DNA of 35,371 nucleotides from Acidobacteriota bacterium (GCA_023384575.1 JAHDVP010000052.1:1-35371); one strand, 5' to 3'. Counted from the first letter of the stretch, positions 17,168 to 25,799 are shown. Translations and numbers: made by a program. The notes: generated by a model not told the origin, from the letters alone.

Positions 17168-18279
17168 GGAAGGCGCTCGCCGTCGGCCGCAAGGAGCTGC
17201 ACCAGATCCGCCGCGATCGCCGCACGCTCGTCATCCTGCTCTTCGTGCCGGCGTTCTTCCTGCTGCTCTACGGCTACGCGCTCAACTGGGACGTGCGGCA
17301 CGTCCGGCTCGCGGTCCTCGATCGCGAGCACACCCTCGAGAGCCGGGCCCTCGTGTCGGCCTTCGTCAACTCCTCCTACTTCGACCTCGTGGCGTCGCCG
17401 GGATCGATGGCCGAGATCGAGCGGCTGATGGACCGCGGCGAGGTGCGGGCGGCGCTCGTCATCCCCGAGGGCATGAGCCGTGACCTGCGCTCGGGGCGAT
17501 TGACCCAGGTGCAGGTCATCATCAACGGCGACAACGCCAACACCGCCACCACCGTGTTCGGCTACGCGCAGGCGATCGCCCGGGGCGTCTCGGCGGCGCT
17601 GCAGCTCGAGGCCCTCGGCGTGGCAGCGGCGCCGCCGATCTCGGTCGATCCCCGCGTCTGGTACAACCCTGAGCTGCGCAGCGCGCTGTTCCTCGTGCCG
17701 GGCCTGATCGGGTTCATCGTGATGCTGAGCTCGGTCATCTCGACCTCGCTCTCCATCGTCCGGGAGAAGGAGCGGGGCACCTGGGAGCAGGTGCGCATGG
17801 CGCCGATCTCGACGGTGTCGTACGTCGTCGGCAAGACCATTCCGTACTTCGTCATCTCGTTTGCCTCGGCCGTGCTCATCGTGCTCGCGGCGATGCTGCT
17901 CTTCGACCTCCCCATGCGCGGGTCGTGGGCCGGCCTCGTGCTCGCCGTCTCGCTGTTCATCGTCGCGGCCCTCGGCACGGGGCTGCTGGTCTCGACGCTC
18001 GTCGATTCCCAGGCCCTGGCGTTCCTCGCCAGCCTGCTCATCTCGCTGCTGCCGACGATGATCCTGTCGGGGTTCGTCTTCCCGATCGCCAGCATGCCGG
18101 CGCCGATCCAGGTGATCACGTACATCGTCCCGGCGCGCTACTTCCTCGTGGTGCTGCGGGGCATCGTGCTGAAGGGGGTCGAACTGCAGGCGTTCGCGCC
18201 GCAGATCGGTGCGCTCGTCGCGTACTCGGTCGTCGTGCTCGGGCTGGCCTCGCTGCGGCTCGCGCGGGAGCGAGGCTGA
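17164..18279 (+). CDS. ABC-2 type permease, YbhS-like
   Basis: A 371-residue ABC-2 permease with an N-terminal helix (about residues 18-38), a large extracytoplasmic domain (about 40-175) and five C-terminal helices (from about 178). The motifs REKERGTWEQVRMAPIS and ILSGFVFPIASMP are typical of the YbhS/YhhJ type. The GTG start overlaps the stop of ATPase 2. It should pair with the next permease to form the membrane channel of the exporter. Confidence 0.92.
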   Translation: MRKALAVGRKELHQIRRDRRTLVILLFVPAFFLLLYGYALNWDVRHVRLAVLDREHTLESRALVSAFVNSSYFDLVASPGSMAEIERLMDRGEVRAALVIPEGMSRDLRSGRLTQVQVIINGDNANTATTVFGYAQAIARGVSAALQLEALGVAAAPPISVDPRVWYNPELRSALFLVPGLIGFIVMLSSVISTSLSIVREKERGTWEQVRMAPISTVSYVVGKTIPYFVISFASAVLIVLAAMLLFDLPMRGSWAGLVLAVSLFIVAALGTGLLVSTLVDSQALAFLASLLISLLPTMILSGFVFPIASMPAPIQVITYIVPARYFLVVLRGIVLKGVELQAFAPQIGALVAYSVVVLGLASLRLARERG

Positions 18280-18280
18280 C

Positions 18281-19402
18281 ATGCGACGCCTGCGCTTCCT
18301 CCTCCGCAAGGAGCTCCAGGAGCTGCGACGCAACCCGCGCATGTTCCCGGTGGTGTTCGTCGCGCCGGTGATCCAGCTCACCGTCCTCGGTTATGCCGCC
18401 ACGACCGACGTCAAGCACGTGCCGATCGTCGTCGTCGACGCCGACCGCTCTCCCGCCAGCCGCGACCTCATCGAGCGGTTCGACGGGTCCGTCTACTTCA
18501 CCGTGCAGGGCGTGGTATCCGGCACCGCCGGCGTCGAGCGCGACCTCGCGTTGGGCCGCACCTGGATGATCCTCTCGATCCCGCCGGAGTTCGGGCGCGA
18601 CGTCGAGCTGGGCCGTCCGGTCACGGTGCAGGTCGTCGCCGACGGCAGCGACTCGAACTCGACGACGGTCGCGCTCGCGAACGCGACCAGCCTCGTGGCC
18701 GAGCGGGCGGCCGAGCTGGCCGCGGCCGCGCGGCCGGCCGCCGCGCGCCCGGTCGGAGCTCTCGACGCCCGCATTCGCGTGTGGTTCAACCCGCAGCTCT
18801 CGAGCCGGCACTTCATGGTGCCGGGCGTGCTGGCGCTGCTGCTGATGGTGATCACGACGGTGCTCGGGGCGATGGCGATCGTGCGCGAGAAGGAACTGGG
18901 CACGCTCGAGCAGCTCAACGTCACGCCCCTGCGGCGTTGGGAGCTGACCGTCGGCAAGCTGCTGCCGTACGGGCTCATCGGCGTGGTCGACGTGTTGCTC
19001 GTCGTGTCGGTCGCGGTGTTCTGGTTCGAGATTCCGCTGCGTGGCAGCCTCGCGCTGCTCTTCGGCCTGTCGTTCGTCTACCTGCTCTGCACGCTCGGTC
19101 TCGGGCTGCTCGTGTCGACCGTGTCGGCCACGCAGCAGCAGGCGATGATGACGGCGGTCTTCTTCTTCATGTTCCCGATGATCTACCTGTCGGGGTTCAT
19201 CTTTCCGATCGAGAACATGCCGGCGGCCATCCAGCCGCTGGCGTACGTCATCCCGCTCACGTACTATCTGGTCATCGTGCGCGGCCTCTTCCTCAAGGGG
19301 GTCGGTCTCGAGGCCTTCTGGCCGGAGGCGCTCGCCCTCCTGGCCTGGGGCGTCGTCGTGATGACGCTCGCCACGCTGAGGTCGCGCAAGACCTATCGGT
19401 GA
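18281..19402 (+). CDS. ABC-2 type permease, YbhR-like
   Basis: A 373-residue ABC-2 permease with the same layout as its upstream neighbour: helix near residues 20-38, an extracytoplasmic domain, then five helices after RHFMVPGVLALLLM. The REKELGTLEQLNVTPL and YLSGFIFPIENMP motifs are typical of the YbhR side. Only one base separates it from the previous gene. It is the last gene of the operon. The heptamer repeat tract starts 10 bp after its stop. Confidence 0.92.
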   Translation: MRRLRFLLRKELQELRRNPRMFPVVFVAPVIQLTVLGYAATTDVKHVPIVVVDADRSPASRDLIERFDGSVYFTVQGVVSGTAGVERDLALGRTWMILSIPPEFGRDVELGRPVTVQVVADGSDSNSTTVALANATSLVAERAAELAAAARPAAARPVGALDARIRVWFNPQLSSRHFMVPGVLALLLMVITTVLGAMAIVREKELGTLEQLNVTPLRRWELTVGKLLPYGLIGVVDVLLVVSVAVFWFEIPLRGSLALLFGLSFVYLLCTLGLGLLVSTVSATQQQAMMTAVFFFMFPMIYLSGFIFPIENMPAAIQPLAYVIPLTYYLVIVRGLFLKGVGLEAFWPEALALLAWGVVVMTLATLRSRKTYR

Positions 19403-19411
19403 GACAGGGAA

Positions 19412-19477
19412 CAGGCCACAGGCCACAGGCTGCCGGCTGCTGGCTATGGGCGGCCACAGGCCACAGGCTGCAGGCGG
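19412..19477 (+). repeat. Heptamer repeat tract with a 20-bp direct repeat
   Basis: Units of 7 bp such as CAGGCCA, CAGGCTG and CCGGCTG follow each other between the exporter operon and the next gene. A 20-bp string, GGCCACAGGCCACAGGCTGC, occurs exactly twice (19414-19433 and 19452-19471). The tract ends next to the ribosome binding site of the formamidase-like gene. Confidence 0.6.
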
Positions 19478-19488
19478 AGGGAGCGATC

Positions 19489-20487
19489 ATGACGAGCGTG
19501 CTGGCGCGGCGAGCGGCGTGGGTGTGTGTGGTTGTCGGTGCGGTGGTGACGGTCGCGCCGGGCTCGGCGCAGGTCATCCGCTACGAGCCCACGGCCGGTG
19601 TGCCGACCTTCACGAAGCGCGAGCCCGTGCTGCGCGTGAAGCCCGGCGACGTCGTCGACACGCGCACGCACTCGGAGCCGGGCGACTACTACGAGCGCCC
19701 GGGCGGCCGGTGGCCCGGCGAGGTCGGCCCCTTCTACGTCGAGGGCGCGACGACGAACGACACGCTGGTCGTGAAGATCCTGAAGCTGCGGCCGAACCGC
19801 ACGACGGCGGTGTCGCGCGTGCGGCCGAACGGCATCAGTGCGGTCGCCGCCGACCGCAGCACGCGGATGCTCAACGACCCGCTGCCCGAGCGTCACTTCG
19901 AGTGGCGGCTCGACCTCGAGCGGAACGTCGGCATCCTCGACCTGCCGAACTCGAAGATCGGGCGCATCGAGGCGCCGCTCGCGCCCATGTTGGGGCGCGT
20001 GGCCGTGGCGCCGGCCGGCGAGGAGGCCTTTGGCGGGCTCTGGCCCGGCAACTTCGGCGGCAACATGGACGCGGCCGACATCCGTGAGGGCGTCACCGTC
20101 TACCTGCCGATCTTCCACGACGGCGCGTACTTCTACTTCGGCGACGGACACGCCCTGCAGGGCGACGGTGAGATTGCCGGGTCGGGCCTCGAGACGACGA
20201 TGGACGTCACCTTCGAGTTCGACGTCATCAAGGGGCGGCGCATCGCGTGGCCGCGCATCGAGGACGACACCCACATCATGGTCGCCGGCAGCGTCCGACC
20301 GCTCGTCGACGCGTTCCGGATCGCGCACGTGGAGCTCATCGAGTGGCTCGTGGCCGACTACGGCTTCGACCGGATGGACGCCTACCAGGTGCTCTCGCAG
20401 GTCGGCACGGCGCGCCTCGCGAACGTGGTCGATCCGAACTACACGGTGGTGGCGAGGTTTCCGAAAGCCCTGCTGCGCAAGGAGTAA
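19489..20487 (+). CDS. Exported acetamidase/formamidase family protein
   Basis: A 332-residue protein of the FmdA/AmdA family, whose known members hydrolyse formamide or acetamide to the acid and ammonia. The family blocks are visible: GPFYVEGATTNDTLVV (about residues 80-95), GLWPGNFGGNMD (about 184-195) and YFGDGHALQGDGEIAGSGLE (about 214-233). Unlike cytoplasmic formamidases it begins with a signal peptide (cleavage near GSAQV), so it probably works in the periplasm. The ATG at 19489 has GGAGGG at 19477-19482. It is not obviously part of an operon. The substrate may differ from formamide. Confidence 0.85.
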   Translation: MTSVLARRAAWVCVVVGAVVTVAPGSAQVIRYEPTAGVPTFTKREPVLRVKPGDVVDTRTHSEPGDYYERPGGRWPGEVGPFYVEGATTNDTLVVKILKLRPNRTTAVSRVRPNGISAVAADRSTRMLNDPLPERHFEWRLDLERNVGILDLPNSKIGRIEAPLAPMLGRVAVAPAGEEAFGGLWPGNFGGNMDAADIREGVTVYLPIFHDGAYFYFGDGHALQGDGEIAGSGLETTMDVTFEFDVIKGRRIAWPRIEDDTHIMVAGSVRPLVDAFRIAHVELIEWLVADYGFDRMDAYQVLSQVGTARLANVVDPNYTVVARFPKALLRKE

Positions 20488-20592
20488 GCGCCCCAGCGGC
20501 GGCGCGCCAGCCCGCCGTCGTGCGCAGTCGAGTATGCTGGAGGGCCGTGTCCCTGCTCCGGCGCCAGGGCAGGACGTCCAGGAAGCGACACC

Positions 20593-22320
20593 GTGACCAC
20601 CCCGCTCGAAGTCACCCTCTCCATGGCCATGTCGGTCGTCGGCGGCCTCGGCATCTTCATGCTCGGCATGAAGCACATGTCCGAGGGCATGCAGGCGGTG
20701 GCCGGCAACTCCCTGCGGCGCATGATCAGGCTCGTGACCGACCACCGACTGCTCGCCACGGCCGTCGGCACCGGCGTCACCATGCTCGTGCAGTCGTCGA
20801 GCATCACGACGGTCATCGTCGTCGGGCTCGTCAACGCGGGGCTGATGCAGCTGCACCAGGCGATTGGCGTCATCATGGGCGCCAACATCGGGACGACCAT
20901 CACCGGCTGGATTCTCGTCCTCAAACTCGGCGCCTGGGGCCTGCCGATTCTCGGCGGAGCCGCGCTCTGGTACGTCTTCGCGCGTCGTGACCGGCCCCGT
21001 TTCATCGCCATGGCGGTCATGGGTCTCGGCATGGTCTTCTTCGGCCTCGAGCTCATGAAGGATGGCTTCGCGCCGATGAAGGACGTCCCGGTGTTCGTCG
21101 AGGCGTTCGCCTGGTTCGAGGCCGACACGTACTGGGGCGTGCTGAAGTGCGCGGCGATTGGCTGCCTGCTCACGCTGCTCGTCCAGAGCAGCAGCGCGAC
21201 GCTCGGCATCACGATCGGCCTCGCGGCGACCGGCGTCATTCCCTTCACGACGGCAGCCGCGCTGGTGCTCGGCGAGAACATCGGGACGACCATCACCGTC
21301 GTGCTCGCCTCGATTGGCGCGACGACGGTCGCCAAGCGGGCGGCCCTGGCCCACGTGCTCTTCAACACGATCGGCGTCTTGTGGATCACCGCGATCTTCC
21401 GCTGGTATGTGGCGCTCGTCGCTGGCGTCGTCGAGCGCATGCACGGCATCGATCCCCTGACCGCGAGCTTCGCCACCGCCAGCGATCCGGCGGCGCTGGC
21501 CGTGGCCGTCACGGCGGCCATCGCGCTCACCCACTCCGGCTTCAATGTCGTCAACACGCTGGTGTTCCTGCCGTTCCTGCGGCCGTTTGCCAGACTGCTG
21601 GAGCGCCTCGTGCGCGGCCCCCGGGTGAAGGAGGTGAGGCGGTTGCGCCCCATCGACACGCGCACCGTGGACGCGCCGGTGCTGGGCGTCGAGCAGAGCC
21701 GCGCCGAGGTGGTGCAAATGAGCCAGGGTGTCGCGAAGATGATGGACTGGATCCGCGAGCTGGTCGTCAGCGAGCAGTTCGACGACCGGCTGTTGAAGAA
21801 GACCTTCCACCGCGAGGAGGTCCTCGACAACATCAACCGCGAGATCGTCGCGTACCTCACCGACCTGCTCGACGCCACCGTGCCCCACGCCATCGCCGAA
21901 GAGGGGCGCCGGCAGCTGCGCATCGCCCACGAGTACGAGTCGGCGAGCGACCGCGCCGCGAGCCTGCTCAAGGCGTACGTGAAGCTGCGCGAGAAGCGGC
22001 TCGAGCTGCCCGCCGACCAGCGCGAGGCCCTCGTGGATCTGCACGACGCGGTGGCCGCCTTCCTCTCACAGGTGTCGACGGCCTACGCGGACCGGCGCAC
22101 GCTGAACGAGGCGGACGTGCAGCGCGTCAACCAGGCCATCCTCACCAAGGTGAGGCGGCTGCGCGAGATGCACCTGCAGCACATGACCGACTCCCAGGTG
22201 GATCCCACGCTGAGCCTGGTCTTCGCGGGCCTGCTGACCGACTACCGGCGCATCCGGGCGCACGCGGTGAACCTCTACGAGGCCAGCGTCGAACCCGCCG
22301 GGGCTGGGGTCAGGTCTTGA
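20593..22320 (+). CDS. Na/Pi cotransporter family protein with PhoU-like C-terminal domain
   Basis: A 575-residue membrane protein with the two inverted QSSS repeats of the NptA/SLC34-type phosphate cotransporters: LVQSSSITT (67-70) and LVQSSSATL (198-201). Each is followed by a GANIGTT or GENIGTT loop. About eight membrane helices occupy residues 1-345, and a cytoplasmic PhoU-like helical domain fills about 380-560. It probably moves phosphate with sodium. The GTG start at 20593 has AGGA upstream. The last four residues (GVRS) and the stop lie inside the REP-like hairpin at 22306-22348, so the natural C-terminus may have been changed by that element. Confidence 0.9.
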   Translation: MTTPLEVTLSMAMSVVGGLGIFMLGMKHMSEGMQAVAGNSLRRMIRLVTDHRLLATAVGTGVTMLVQSSSITTVIVVGLVNAGLMQLHQAIGVIMGANIGTTITGWILVLKLGAWGLPILGGAALWYVFARRDRPRFIAMAVMGLGMVFFGLELMKDGFAPMKDVPVFVEAFAWFEADTYWGVLKCAAIGCLLTLLVQSSSATLGITIGLAATGVIPFTTAAALVLGENIGTTITVVLASIGATTVAKRAALAHVLFNTIGVLWITAIFRWYVALVAGVVERMHGIDPLTASFATASDPAALAVAVTAAIALTHSGFNVVNTLVFLPFLRPFARLLERLVRGPRVKEVRRLRPIDTRTVDAPVLGVEQSRAEVVQMSQGVAKMMDWIRELVVSEQFDDRLLKKTFHREEVLDNINREIVAYLTDLLDATVPHAIAEEGRRQLRIAHEYESASDRAASLLKAYVKLREKRLELPADQREALVDLHDAVAAFLSQVSTAYADRRTLNEADVQRVNQAILTKVRRLREMHLQHMTDSQVDPTLSLVFAGLLTDYRRIRAHAVNLYEASVEPAGAGVRS

Positions 22321-22348
22321 ACCGTGGCGTTTTTCACGACCTGACCCC
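22306..22348 (+). repeat. REP-like hairpin overlapping the end of the Na/Pi cotransporter gene
   Basis: GGGGTCAGGTC (22306-22316) and GACCTGACCCC (22338-22348) are perfect 11-bp inverted arms around a 21-base loop, which starts with TTGA. The motif resembles the GGGGTCAGGTCTTGA hairpins found next to REP-associated (IS200-like) Y1 transposases, as I recall them; no transposase gene is in this window. The first arm supplies the last codons and stop of the upstream gene. Confidence 0.6.
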
Positions 22349-22410
22349 CTTGACGCTCCCCCCACCGGCGCTCGGGGTCCTGCTCGCCAGCGTCGACCCG
22401 GCGAAGTCGG

Positions 22411-22642
22411 CTGTGCTGCCAGTGCTGCCCGTACTCGGCATCTCGCCCGGCGCCTTCTCCTGCTTCATGCTCTTCTGGCTCGTGAACATGGCCGTGGACG
22501 GGCAGGGCATCGACTGCATCCGCTGGATCGAGGCGCTCCGCGCGTGCTGCTCGCCGCGGGATTCGGGGAGCTCGCGTGGGCGTGGATGGCCGGCGACGGC
22601 TTCGGGCCCATGTTGAGCCAGTCGTCGAACACGGTACAATGA
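22411..22642 (+). pseudogene. Decayed fragment of an NCS1 nucleobase/hydantoin permease
   Basis: The stretch of 389 bp between the Na/Pi cotransporter and the TRAP binding protein holds no intact gene. One frame gives LGISPGAFSCFMLFWLVNM and then GIDCIRWIEAL, and from 22544 a second frame gives VLLAAGFGELAWAWMAGDGF and GPMLSQSS before a TGA at 22640. Put together these match the middle of NCS1 symporters (typical GIxxIRxLEALxAPxLLxxGxxLLxWA and GPxLSQ). About 75 residues of a roughly 480-residue protein are left, with one frameshift and no ends. The bases from 22349 to 22410, and after 22642 up to the next gene, show nothing further. Confidence 0.6.
22613..22640 (+). promoter_or_regulatory. 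Predicted promoter of the TRAP-TAXI genes
   Basis: TTGAGC (22613-22618) and TACAAT (22635-22640) are 16 bp apart, a good sigma70-like pair for such a GC-rich genome. They lie inside the end of the decayed NCS1 fragment, 70 bp before the start of the binding protein gene. Confidence 0.45.
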
Positions 22643-22709
22643 CGGCTCCGTCACGCTCCCGCAGGCCCCCGGTCCTGCCTCGGCGTGCCTTCTTCGCCCG
22701 AGGTCGTCG

Positions 22710-23681
22710 ATGTACCGACTGCTCCGTCCGGCCCTTCCCCTCCTGCTCGCCCTCGTTGCCTCGGCTTGTGGAGGCGGCACGGGGTCGGGTGGCCGCTCGT
22801 TCGTCAACCTCGGCACCGCGCCGCCCGGCGGGGCCTTCTTCGTCGTGGGCAGCGCGCTGTCCGAGGTGCTGGCGGCGTCGACGGGCGATCGCGGCTGGCA
22901 GGTGACGGCCGAGGCGACGAGCGGATCGCAGGAGAACATTCGGCGGCTGACGCAGGGCGAGCTCGACTTCGCGCTGTCGAACGCCGCGATCACGTACTTC
23001 GCCGTGCGCGGGGGAGAGGGCTGGGACCGGGCCTACCCCATGCAGTCGGTGATGACGCTCGCGCCGAACGTGGCGCTGTTCATCGCGCGGGCCGGCAGCG
23101 GGATCGCGCGCATCACCGATCTGCGGGGCAGGCGCGTCGTGATCGGGCCGGCCGGCGCGGGCTTCGAGTTCTTCGTGCAGCCCATCCTCGCCGCGCACGG
23201 CGTCAGCTATGCCGACTTCACGCCGCTGAACGCGACGCAGTCGGCCGCCGTCGACATGCTCGCCGACGGCTCGGCGGCGGCGGTGTTCCTCGGCGGCGCC
23301 ATCCCCACGGCCTCGATCACGCAGGCCGCCTCGTCGCAGGATCTGGTCTTCGTGCCGTTCGACGAGCAGGCCCGGGCACGCCTCGCGGCCGACTACTCGT
23401 TCTTCGCGCCCGCGACCATTCCCGCCGGCACCTACCGCGGCCAGGATGCCGACTTCCACGGGCTCGACGTCGGCTCGATGCATCTCATCACCAGCGAGGC
23501 GCAGGACGAAGACCTGGTCTACGAGGTGACGAAGCTGCTCTACGAGCAGCGGCAGCAGGTCGTCGAGAAGCACCCGGCCGGCCGCGCCATCAATCCGACC
23601 AACGTCGTGCGCGACACGGGCACGCCGTTTCACCCAGGCGCGATCCGCTACTACCGCGAGATCGGCATCTGGCCGAACTGA
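22710..23681 (+). CDS. TAXI-type TRAP transporter solute-binding lipoprotein
   Basis: A 323-residue protein of the TAXI family of TRAP substrate-binding proteins. A lipobox ASAC (C20) suggests it is anchored in the membrane facing the periplasm. Family blocks include LGTAPPGGAFFVVGSALSEVL (about residues 34-54), LDFALSNAAITYFAVRG and ITDLRGRRVVIGPAGAGFE. The GAGG at 22700-22703 with 6-bp spacing supports the ATG at 22710. The matching fused permease follows 14 bp after the stop. TAXI ligands include glutamate and other carboxylates, but none can be assigned here. Confidence 0.9.
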   Translation: MYRLLRPALPLLLALVASACGGGTGSGGRSFVNLGTAPPGGAFFVVGSALSEVLAASTGDRGWQVTAEATSGSQENIRRLTQGELDFALSNAAITYFAVRGGEGWDRAYPMQSVMTLAPNVALFIARAGSGIARITDLRGRRVVIGPAGAGFEFFVQPILAAHGVSYADFTPLNATQSAAVDMLADGSAAAVFLGGAIPTASITQAASSQDLVFVPFDEQARARLAADYSFFAPATIPAGTYRGQDADFHGLDVGSMHLITSEAQDEDLVYEVTKLLYEQRQQVVEKHPAGRAINPTNVVRDTGTPFHPGAIRYYREIGIWPN

Positions 23682-23695
23682 CGGCGACGCCGCCA

Positions 23696-25714
23696 ATGGC
23701 GATGGGTGCCCTTCGGGCCCGCTTCCCGGCGATCACGCTGGGGCTCTCGGTGGCCATCTGCGCGTTCACGCTGGCCGAGGTCAACTACCCGCGGCTCGCC
23801 CCGCAGTCGCAACTCGGCGTGTTCACCGCGCTCGGCCTGCTGCTGTGCTTCCTCAACGTGCCGGCCTCGCCGCGCGTGGCGCACTCGCGGCTGGCGCGCG
23901 CCCTCGACATCGTCCTCGGCCTCGTGGCTATCGCCTGCTGCGGGTTCGTCGTCGTGCAGACCGAGCCGGCGTTTTCCGCCTGGTGGCTCGACGGCCGCTC
24001 GCTCGGCAATCGTGCGGGCTACGAGACGCCGGCCGACATCGTCGCCGGCATCGTCGGGCTTGGCCTCGTCATGGAGGCGGCGCGGCGGACGCTCGGCTGG
24101 GCCTTGCCGGTGCTGTCGGCCGTCTTCCTGGCCTACGCCTACCTCGGCGCCTACCTGCCGGCGTGGCTCTTCCCGCATCGCGGCTACGGCGTCGATCGCA
24201 TCGTGGCGCAGACCTTCCTGCACACGCAGGGGGTCTTCGGCGTCGCCCTCTCGGTGATGTTCACCTACGTCTTCCTGTTCGTGCTCTTCGGCGCGCTGCT
24301 CGCCGCCACCGGCGCCACGCGCTTCGTCATGCACGTCGCGGCGCGGACGTTCCGGGGCAGTCCGGGTGGGCCGGCCAAGGTGGCCGTGCTGAGCAGCGGC
24401 CTGATGGGTTCGCTGTCGGGCAGCGCCGTGGCGAACACGGCGGCGACCGGGACGTTCACGATCCCGATGATGCGGAGCGCCGGATTCGAGCGGGAGGACG
24501 CGGCCGGCATCGAGGCCGCGGCGAGCTCTGGCGGTGCGCTCGTGCCGCCGGTGATGGGCGCCGGCGCCTACATGATGCTCGAGATCGTGCAGCCGCCTGT
24601 CACGTACATCGAGATCGTCCGCGCGGCGCTCGTGCCGGCCATCCTCTACTACCTGTCACTGTTCCTGATCGTGCACTTCTCGGCGAAGCGCCTGGTGCGG
24701 GCCGGCGCCGCGGCGCGTGCCCGTGGCGGGCAAGCCACGGCACCGCCATCGCCCGAGGCAGGGGGGGCGGGCCTCTGGTGGGCCGGCGTCGTCTTCGTGA
24801 CCGCGCTTTCGACGCTCGTCGTGCTGCTCGTGGCCGGGTTCACGCCGTTCCGGGCCGTGTCGCTGTCGCTCGTCACCACCGGGCTCGTCGCGGCCGTCCA
24901 CCCGGCGACGCGGCTCACCCGGCGCGGCGCGCGCGACGCGCTCATGACCACCGGTCGCGACGTGGTGCCGCTCATCGCCGCGGCGGCCTGCGTCGGCATC
25001 GTCATCGGCGTCGTCACGTTGACGGGCGTCGGCACGCGGCTGCCCGCCACGATTCTGCCGCTTGCCGAGCACAACCTGCTGCTCGCGCTGCTCGTCATCA
25101 TGGCCTCGTCGCTCGTGCTCGGCATGGGGCTGCCGTCGGCGGTGACCTATCTGCTGCTCGCGACGCTCATCGGCCCGGTACTCGGCCAGCTCGGCGTCGT
25201 GCCCCTGGCTGCCCACCTCTTCATCTTCTACTTCGGCATGATGGCCATGGTGACGCCGCCGGTCGCCCTCGCGGCGTACGCCGCGGCGTCGATTGCGGGG
25301 GCCGACATCATGCGCACGGGGCTCGCGGCGTTCCGCTTCGCGCTCGTCGGCTTCACGTTGCCCTTCATCTTCGTGTTCCGGCCAGAGCTGCTGCTGCTCG
25401 CGCCAGATGGCGCGGCGGCCTGGCTGGATGTCGTGCTGGCCATAGGCGTCGCGGTGCTCGGCATCACCGCGCTCGCCGGCGCGCTCGCGGGCCATCTCTT
25501 CACCGACGTGCCCGCCGGCCAGCGGGTGCTGCTGTTGGCTGCCGCTGGCCTGTTGCTCGCGCCCGGACCGACGGTGTTCGTGGCGGGCTTCCCCGTGCAC
25601 GTCCTCGATACGACCGGCCTCGTCGTGGCCGCGGTTGCGGCGCTGGCCAACTGGCGCCGCGCGCAGCCCCGGCACGACGGGGAGGGATCCGCGCGAGGCG
25701 TCGGCAGGGGCTGA
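23696..25714 (+). CDS. TRAP transporter fused permease (small plus large subunit)
   Basis: A 672-residue permease with about sixteen or more membrane segments. The N-terminal part (about residues 1-130) replaces the small DctQ subunit, and the large DctM part carries the conserved LMGSLSGSAVANTAATGTFT and ASSGGALVPPVMGAGAYMM motifs (about residues 230-300) and MGLPSAVTYLL near 480. The tail beyond about residue 570 adds extra helices, as in TRAP permeases with a DUF3394-like end. The ATG at 23696 has a second in-frame ATG at 23702. The last codons (GVGRG) and stop fall in a GGGGCTGAAGCC repeat. Confidence 0.92.
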   Translation: MAMGALRARFPAITLGLSVAICAFTLAEVNYPRLAPQSQLGVFTALGLLLCFLNVPASPRVAHSRLARALDIVLGLVAIACCGFVVVQTEPAFSAWWLDGRSLGNRAGYETPADIVAGIVGLGLVMEAARRTLGWALPVLSAVFLAYAYLGAYLPAWLFPHRGYGVDRIVAQTFLHTQGVFGVALSVMFTYVFLFVLFGALLAATGATRFVMHVAARTFRGSPGGPAKVAVLSSGLMGSLSGSAVANTAATGTFTIPMMRSAGFEREDAAGIEAAASSGGALVPPVMGAGAYMMLEIVQPPVTYIEIVRAALVPAILYYLSLFLIVHFSAKRLVRAGAAARARGGQATAPPSPEAGGAGLWWAGVVFVTALSTLVVLLVAGFTPFRAVSLSLVTTGLVAAVHPATRLTRRGARDALMTTGRDVVPLIAAAACVGIVIGVVTLTGVGTRLPATILPLAEHNLLLALLVIMASSLVLGMGLPSAVTYLLLATLIGPVLGQLGVVPLAAHLFIFYFGMMAMVTPPVALAAYAAASIAGADIMRTGLAAFRFALVGFTLPFIFVFRPELLLLAPDGAAAWLDVVLAIGVAVLGITALAGALAGHLFTDVPAGQRVLLLAAAGLLLAPGPTVFVAGFPVHVLDTTGLVVAAVAALANWRRAQPRHDGEGSARGVGRG

Positions 25715-25718
25715 AGCC
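25707..25718 (+). repeat. GGGGCTGAAGCC repeat at the end of the TRAP permease gene
   Basis: The 12-mer GGGGCTGAAGCC is identical to the minus-strand sequence at 6215-6226. Here it supplies the TGA stop of the TRAP permease gene. It is followed by GCTGTGGGCGACGG, similar to CCGTGGGCGACGC near 26334. Confidence 0.4.
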
Positions 25719-25799
25719 GCTGTGGGCGACGGCTGCGCCACGGCCTCGACCGCAGGGCTCTGCGCGCCTGATGACTTCCCGGCGCCGGGAGGATACGCT

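Noticed and set aside
22544-22642. Start of a small multidrug resistance (SMR) transporter, from AGFGELAWAW and DGFG
   Set aside because: The spacing is two residues short of SMR proteins and no further helices follow. Joined with the upstream frame, the NCS1 permease match explains both segments better.
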